21,975 bases of DNA, taken from JANOQP01 sp044227705 (GTDB taxonomy: Bacteria > Bacteroidota > Bacteroidia > Chitinophagales > Saprospiraceae). Location of the stretch: the NCBI GenBank assembly GCA_044227705.1, contig JBGAWE010000063.1, positions 1 through 21,975 of the forward strand, read 5' to 3'. A model generated the notes under the pieces. It saw nothing but the letters and a program-made list of their open reading frames with translations. It did not search any database and was not told the origin of the DNA. Below, in pieces: positions 18,111-21,975 of the stretch. How positions within the stretch are numbered: position 1 is the stretch's first letter; each line of letters begins with the position of its first letter. The position numbers and the translations under genes were made by a program.

Positions 18111-18128
18111 AATACTAAAAGTCAATCA

Positions 18129-18665
18129 ATGCCGACCGTCATCGACAAAAACCTGCCGCTCATCAAGGACATCTGCGCCGACCATTCGGTGCGGTCGCTC
18201 TTTTTGTTCGGCTCGCTGACCAAAGGCGGCTGGTCGGTCGAGCGACGTGGACCTGCTGGTCGATTTTGGGAAATACCCTTTGGGAGCTATGCCGACAACA
18301 TGCTGGGGTTCGAGGAGGGTTTGAAAAAAGCGCTGAAAAGTCCCATCGACCTAACGACGGCCCGCTTCATGAGGAACCGATTTTTCATCCAATCGGTCGA
18401 GGAAAGCAAAATTCTCCTTTACAGCATGGAAAAAGAGACGCTCAAATTGTTGGAGGACATCCGCATGGCCGCCGACATCATCGACGAGTCGCTCGAACGG
18501 CTGATGGGCAAGGAGCGCAACTATTTTTTATACGAAAAAGACCTCGTGCTTCAAGGTTCGGTCGAACGGCGGCTACTGATTGTCGGCGAGGCTTTGACCA
18601 AGCTCAGGAAGGTGAACCCCGCCATCGAAGTCTCACATTCCAGCAAAATCGACTGGGCTTCGTAA
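18129..18665 (+). CDS. Degenerate MntA-like antitoxin running in frame into a truncated HepT-like toxin
   Basis: The open frame of 178 residues starts as an MNT nucleotidyltransferase: DHSVRSLFLFGSLTKGGWSV contains the GS of the active site. The expected D-x-D segment is not in this frame. The alternative frame at about 18243-18287 reads SDVDLLVDFGKYP, the proper catalytic motif, after which the original frame resumes with FGSYADNMLGFEEGLKKAL. Two small deletions, of about 2 and 1 bases, therefore cancel out, and the frame now encodes ERRGPAGRFWEI in place of the catalytic strand. From 18426 (MEKETLKLLEDIRMAADIID) the frame enters a HepT-like toxin with no stop between, and it ends early at TAA 18663. 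In the known MntA-HepT family the antitoxin AMPylates the toxin; this copy should be inactive unless the lesions are sequencing errors. Confidence 0.7.
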   Translation: MPTVIDKNLPLIKDICADHSVRSLFLFGSLTKGGWSVERRGPAGRFWEIPFGSYADNMLGFEEGLKKALKSPIDLTTARFMRNRFFIQSVEESKILLYSMEKETLKLLEDIRMAADIIDESLERLMGKERNYFLYEKDLVLQGSVERRLLIVGEALTKLRKVNPAIEVSHSSKIDWAS

Positions 18666-18789
18666 CCGGCTGGCCCATGCCTACGACGCCATCGACAACA
18701 TCCAGGTTTGGGAAATCATCGTCAAACATCAGCCCGTCCTGCAAAGCGAAATTGTCGAACTAATCGAAAAACACGAAAAGGGCGGTTGA
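18426..18789 (+). pseudogene. HepT-like toxin, frameshifted before its catalytic motif
   Basis: HepT (DUF86/HEPN family) toxins are RNases with an RX4HXY motif. The N-terminal 80 or so residues (MEKETLKLLEDIRMAADIID to HSSKI) are in the frame of the preceding antitoxin. At about 18650-18655 a net +1 shift occurs, and the expected continuation GLRNRLAHAYDAIDNIQVWE, containing R-x4-H-x-Y, is found in another frame, ending at TGA 18787-18789. The full toxin can be reconstructed only by correcting that shift. The remaining stop is 13 bp before nuoG. The reconstructed size, about 120 residues, fits the family. Confidence 0.75.
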
Positions 18790-18802
18790 ATGCCCATCCA
18801 AC

Positions 18803-19735
18803 ATGGCCAAAGTCAAAATAGACAACTACGAAATCGAGGTGCCCGACGGCACGACCATCCTCAACGCCGCCCGCCAAATCGGCGGCGACCTCGTGCCGCC
18901 CGCGATGTGCTACTACACGCCCCTCAAAGGCTCGGGCGGAAAGTGCCGCACCTGCCTCGTGCAGGTCACAAAAGGATCGGAGAAGGACCCCCGGCCGATG
19001 CCGAAGCTCGTCGCCTCCTGCCAGACGCCGGTGCAGGACGGCATGGAGGTGGCCAACATCACCTCCGAGGCCGTGCTCGCGGCGCGGAAGGGCGTGGTCG
19101 AGTTTCTTCTGTTGAACCACCCACTCGACTGCCCGATTTGCGACCAAGCGGGGGAGTGCCACTTGCAGGACCTGTCCTTCGAGCACGGCATGGCGAAGAC
19201 CCGCTACGAGTTCGAGCGGCGGACGTTCGAGAAAATCGACATCGGCGAGCATATCCAGCTCCACATGACGCGCTGCATCATGTGCTTCCGCTGCGTGATG
19301 GCGGCCGACCAGCTGACCCCCGAGCGCGAGCACGGCATCCTCTTCCGGGGCGACCACGCCGAGATTTCGACCTACATCGAGCGGTCGATAGACAACGAGT
19401 TCTCGGGCAACGTCATCGACGTCTGCCCGGTCGGGGCGTTGACCGACAAGACCTTCCGCTTCAAAAGCCGCGTCTGGTTCCTCAACCCGATGGACGCGCA
19501 CCGCGACTGCGACAAGTGCTCAGGCAAGGTCACGGCGTGGATGTACGGCGACGAAATCTACCGGGTGACCGGCCGCAAGGACCAGTACGGCGAGGTGGCC
19601 GAGTTCATCTGCAACACCTGCCGCTTCGAGAAGAAATCGCCCGGCGACTGGGTCATCGAGGGGCCGCGCCACATCGAGCAAGGGTCGGTCATCGGGGCGA
19701 ACCATTACGAGGAGGAAGCTTTCACCGTCCGCTGA
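18803..19735 (+). CDS. nuoG: NADH-quinone oxidoreductase subunit G, short form
   Basis: This is the 75-kDa-type subunit of the NADH module. It has only 310 residues, against roughly 680-900 in many bacteria. The [2Fe-2S] ligands are C36, C48, C51 and C73. The His-ligated [4Fe-4S] site is H106, C110, C113 and C119 (NHPLDCPICDQAGEC). The next [4Fe-4S] site is C158, C161, C164 and C208 (RCIMCFRC, DVCPVGALT). Two further pairs, C236/C239 and C270/C273, lie where the molybdopterin-type domain starts, and the rest of that domain is missing. As far as I know, short NuoG proteins are normal in Bacteroidota. There is no room for a promoter in the 13 bp after the toxin relic, so transcription must cross the inserted block. 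nuoH follows after 42 bp. Confidence 0.95.
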   Translation: MAKVKIDNYEIEVPDGTTILNAARQIGGDLVPPAMCYYTPLKGSGGKCRTCLVQVTKGSEKDPRPMPKLVASCQTPVQDGMEVANITSEAVLAARKGVVEFLLLNHPLDCPICDQAGECHLQDLSFEHGMAKTRYEFERRTFEKIDIGEHIQLHMTRCIMCFRCVMAADQLTPEREHGILFRGDHAEISTYIERSIDNEFSGNVIDVCPVGALTDKTFRFKSRVWFLNPMDAHRDCDKCSGKVTAWMYGDEIYRVTGRKDQYGEVAEFICNTCRFEKKSPGDWVIEGPRHIEQGSVIGANHYEEEAFTVR

Positions 19736-19777
19736 ACCCGGCTTTTTCCAATAAAAATCAGTCAAATTCAACCATAA

Positions 19778-20833
19778 ATGACCGGTTTCATCATCCTCGC
19801 ACTCGGCGCAACGGCCGTCAAGTTCATCTTCATCGCCTCGGTTTTCGGCCTGACGCTCGGCGTGGCCGCCTACTCGACATGGGGCGAAAGGAAGGTCGCC
19901 GCCTTCCTCCAAGACCGCATGGGGCCGTCGCGGGCGGGCTGGGGCGGCCTGTTGCAGCCGCTGGCAGACGGGGTGAAGATGTTCACCAAAGAGGACTTCA
20001 TCCCCCGCGACGCCAACCGCTGGCTCTACATCCTCGGGCCGGGCGCGTTCATGTTCGTCGCGCTGATGACCTCCGCCGTCATCCCGTGGGCGCCCGATGT
20101 GGAGGCGTTCGGCGGCAAGTTCTCCTTCCAAGCGGCCGACATCAACGTGGGCATCCTCTACATTATGGGCTTCGTCAGCCTCGGCGTCTACGGAATCATG
20201 ATTGGCGGCTGGGCATCCAACAACAAATATTCTCTCTTCGGGGCCATCCGCGCCAGTTCGCAGATGATTTCGTACGAGCTGGCGATGGGCCTCTCCATCA
20301 TCGCCGTCGTGATGATGACGGGGACTCTTTCATTGAAAACCATCGCCGAGCAGCAGGCGGGCTGGCACTGGAACGTGCTGTATCAGCCGCTGACGTTTCT
20401 AATCTTCTTCGTCTGCGCGCTGGCCGAGACGAACCGCGCCCCGTTCGACCTGCCCGAGTGCGAGACGGAGCTGGTGGGCGGCTACCACACCGAGTTCTCG
20501 TCGATGAAGCTGGGGATGTACCTGTTCGCCGAGTACATCAACATGTTCGTCTCCTCAGCGGTCATCGCGACGGTCTTTTTCGGCGGCTACAACTTCCCGG
20601 GCATGGAGATGGTGAGCGGTTGGCTTGGCGGGGGCTTCCTTTTCGGGCTGGCCTGTTTCGGGGTGCTGATGGCGAAAATCACGTTCTTCATCTTCCTGTT
20701 CATGTGGATTCGGTGGACGCTGCCGCGCTTCCGCTACGACCAGCTCATGCACCTCGGGTGGAAGACGCTCATCCCGCTGGCGGTGCTGAACATGCTGGCT
20801 GTTGGGGGGGTGATGCTGGTTCTGGGGAAGTGA
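19778..20833 (+). CDS. nuoH: NADH-quinone oxidoreductase subunit H
   Basis: This membrane subunit forms much of the quinone channel and links it to proton pumping. It has 351 residues with about eight membrane helices. Signatures are WGERKVAAFLQDRMGPSRAG (35-54), QPLADGVKMFTKED (60-73), and AETNRAPFDLPECETELVGG (216-235), followed by YHTEFSSMKL. The charged residues of the loops and the E-channel region are intact. ATG 19778 follows an A/T-rich leader. The gap to nuoI is 44 bp. Confidence 0.98.
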   Translation: MTGFIILALGATAVKFIFIASVFGLTLGVAAYSTWGERKVAAFLQDRMGPSRAGWGGLLQPLADGVKMFTKEDFIPRDANRWLYILGPGAFMFVALMTSAVIPWAPDVEAFGGKFSFQAADINVGILYIMGFVSLGVYGIMIGGWASNNKYSLFGAIRASSQMISYELAMGLSIIAVVMMTGTLSLKTIAEQQAGWHWNVLYQPLTFLIFFVCALAETNRAPFDLPECETELVGGYHTEFSSMKLGMYLFAEYINMFVSSAVIATVFFGGYNFPGMEMVSGWLGGGFLFGLACFGVLMAKITFFIFLFMWIRWTLPRFRYDQLMHLGWKTLIPLAVLNMLAVGGVMLVLGK

Positions 20834-20877
20834 CGGTTCTCGTAAAAAATTGACAATCAACGCGTTAGCGTAAAAAT

Positions 20878-21435
20878 ATGCAACTCACCAACCGCGCCAA
20901 GCAAGTCACGCACACCGAGATGACCTTCTCGGAGCGCATCTACCTGCCCGCCATCCTCAAAGGCATGGCCACCACGCTGCGTCACTTCTTCAAAAAGAAC
21001 AACACCACCAACTACCCCGACGAGCAGCGGCCCTTTGCACCCGTCTACCGGGGCCAGCACGTCCTCAAACGCGACGCCGAGGGGCGCGAGAACTGCACCG
21101 CCTGCGGCCTCTGCGCCGTGGCCTGCCCCGCCGAGGCCATCACGATGGTCGCTGCCGAGCGCAAAAAGGGCGAGGAAAAGCTCTACCGCGAGGAGAAGTA
21201 CGCCGCCGTCTACGAGATAAACATGCTGCGCTGCATCTACTGCGGCCTGTGCGAGGAAGCCTGCCCGAAGGAGGCCATCTTCCTCACCGACCGCACCGTG
21301 GCCAGCGAGTTCGAGCGCGAGAACTTCATCTATGGCAAAGAAATCTTGGTTGAAAAAATGGACGACCGCATCGACGTGACCGTCCGCCAAAAGCACATCC
21401 AAGAACGCCTCGCCGCCAAGCAGGCCGCTTCCTGA
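20878..21435 (+). CDS. nuoI: NADH-quinone oxidoreductase subunit I
   Basis: This ferredoxin-like subunit carries two [4Fe-4S] clusters (N6a and N6b) that lead to N2. In its 185 residues the ligands are C73, C76, C79 and C83 (NCTACGLCAVACPAEAI) and C119, C122, C125 and C129 (RCIYCGLCEEACPKEAI). An N-terminal amphipathic segment (IYLPAILKGMATTLRHFF) fits membrane association. The gap to nuoJ is 38 bp. Confidence 0.98.
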   Translation: MQLTNRAKQVTHTEMTFSERIYLPAILKGMATTLRHFFKKNNTTNYPDEQRPFAPVYRGQHVLKRDAEGRENCTACGLCAVACPAEAITMVAAERKKGEEKLYREEKYAAVYEINMLRCIYCGLCEEACPKEAIFLTDRTVASEFERENFIYGKEILVEKMDDRIDVTVRQKHIQERLAAKQAAS

Positions 21436-21473
21436 TTGGTCGGCATCCTAAATCTGAAATTGCAAACTCATAA

Positions 21474-21974
21474 ATGGGAGCCTACGTCTTCTACATCCTC
21501 GCCGCCGCCAGCATCCTAACCGCCCTCCTTATGGTCACGGCGCGCAACCCGGTGCACTCGGTGCTCTACCTCATCCTGACGTTCTTCTGCATCGCCGGGC
21601 AGTACGTGCTGCTCAACGCGCAGTTCCTCGCCGTCGTCCACATCATCGTCTACGCGGGGGCCATCATGGTGCTTTTCCTTTTCGTGCTGATGCTGCTCAA
21701 CCTCAACACGGAGACCGAGCCGCAGAAGAGCACCCTGTGGCAGGTCGCCGGGGCGGTGGCCGCCGGGCTTTTGCTGGTGACGATGACCGGCGCCCTGCGC
21801 GGTTCGGGTGAGATGGAGCCGGCCGCGCAAGCCGACGCCAGCCTCGGCCTCGTCAAGAACCTCGGGCGGCTGCTGTTCACAGACTATGTGGTGCCGTTCG
21901 AGATTTCGGGAATCCTGTTCCTCTCGGCGATGGTCGGGGCGGTGATGGTGGGGAAGAAGGATTTGGAGCGGTGA
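21474..21974 (+). CDS. nuoJ: NADH-quinone oxidoreductase subunit J
   Basis: This membrane subunit has 166 residues and five predicted helices. ARNPVHSVLYLILTFFCIAG (23-42) and VVHIIVYAGAIMVLFLFVLM (53-72) are the conserved helices; the second includes the pi-bulge region. Its TGA ends one base before the window edge, so nuoK probably follows immediately outside. It is complete within the window. Confidence 0.97.
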   Translation: MGAYVFYILAAASILTALLMVTARNPVHSVLYLILTFFCIAGQYVLLNAQFLAVVHIIVYAGAIMVLFLFVLMLLNLNTETEPQKSTLWQVAGAVAAGLLLVTMTGALRGSGEMEPAAQADASLGLVKNLGRLLFTDYVVPFEISGILFLSAMVGAVMVGKKDLER

Positions 21975-21975
21975 G

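Noticed and set aside
17413..18789. The inserted block as a working defence or toxin system
   Set aside because: Both the nucleotidyltransferase and the HepT active-site motifs are disrupted as sequenced, and the AT-rich gene has no recognised defence domain.
18790..20853. A 687-codon open frame overlapping nuoG and nuoH on the same strand
   Set aside because: It is a shadow frame produced by high GC at third positions; its translation is low-complexity Arg/Gly/Pro/His-rich, and nuoG and nuoH in the true frames have all family motifs.

Overview
The window looks like chromosome of a GC-rich member of the Bacteroidota, probably near the Saprospiria (Lewinella/Phaeodactylibacter-like). This is inferred from secreted proteins with type IX secretion (T9SS) C-terminal sorting domains, TAnnTTTG promoter boxes, a Bacteroidota-type 4-alpha-glucanotransferase with starch-binding modules, a short NuoG, and separate nuoC and nuoD. 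The genus cannot be fixed from sequence alone. I see no rRNA, tRNA, CRISPR array, phage or insertion sequence.

Left part (1-9418). The minus strand carries a co-directional set: an outer-membrane-like protein (4318 to 3779), a metal-dependent amidohydrolase (3720 to 2142) broken by two small deletions, and a DPE2-like 4-alpha-glucanotransferase (2108 to beyond the left edge). A plus-strand SAM methyltransferase (4516-5361) converges on two consecutive minus-strand T9SS cargo proteins, one with a PA domain (7256 to 5484) and one with Asp-box repeats (9418 to 7436). Each T9SS gene is followed by a hairpin terminator and preceded by an exact TAnnTTTG box.

Middle (9617-12051), plus strand: a small secreted protein, a membrane-anchored coiled-coil protein, and proC (pyrroline-5-carboxylate reductase), separated by terminators.

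Right part (12153-21974), plus strand: a respiratory complex I operon, nuoA-B-C-D, a TonB-C-domain protein, nuoE-F, a 1.4 kb block of foreign-looking material, then nuoG-H-I-J, continuing past the right edge. The NADH module (E, F, G), the quinone/N2 module (B, C, D, I) and membrane subunits A, H and J are intact by their cluster ligands and signature motifs.

The most unusual region is the block between nuoF and nuoG (17400-18802). It holds an AT-rich gene of unknown function, a 27-codon stub of an MNT-type nucleotidyltransferase, and a degenerate MntA-HepT toxin-antitoxin pair. In that pair, small indels scramble the antitoxin catalytic motif and put the toxin RX4HXY motif out of frame. I did not find a clear new multi-gene system. 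The best leads are this decayed block inside an essential-type operon, the TonB-like protein between nuoD and nuoE, and a strongly over-represented word, TTTSAAA.
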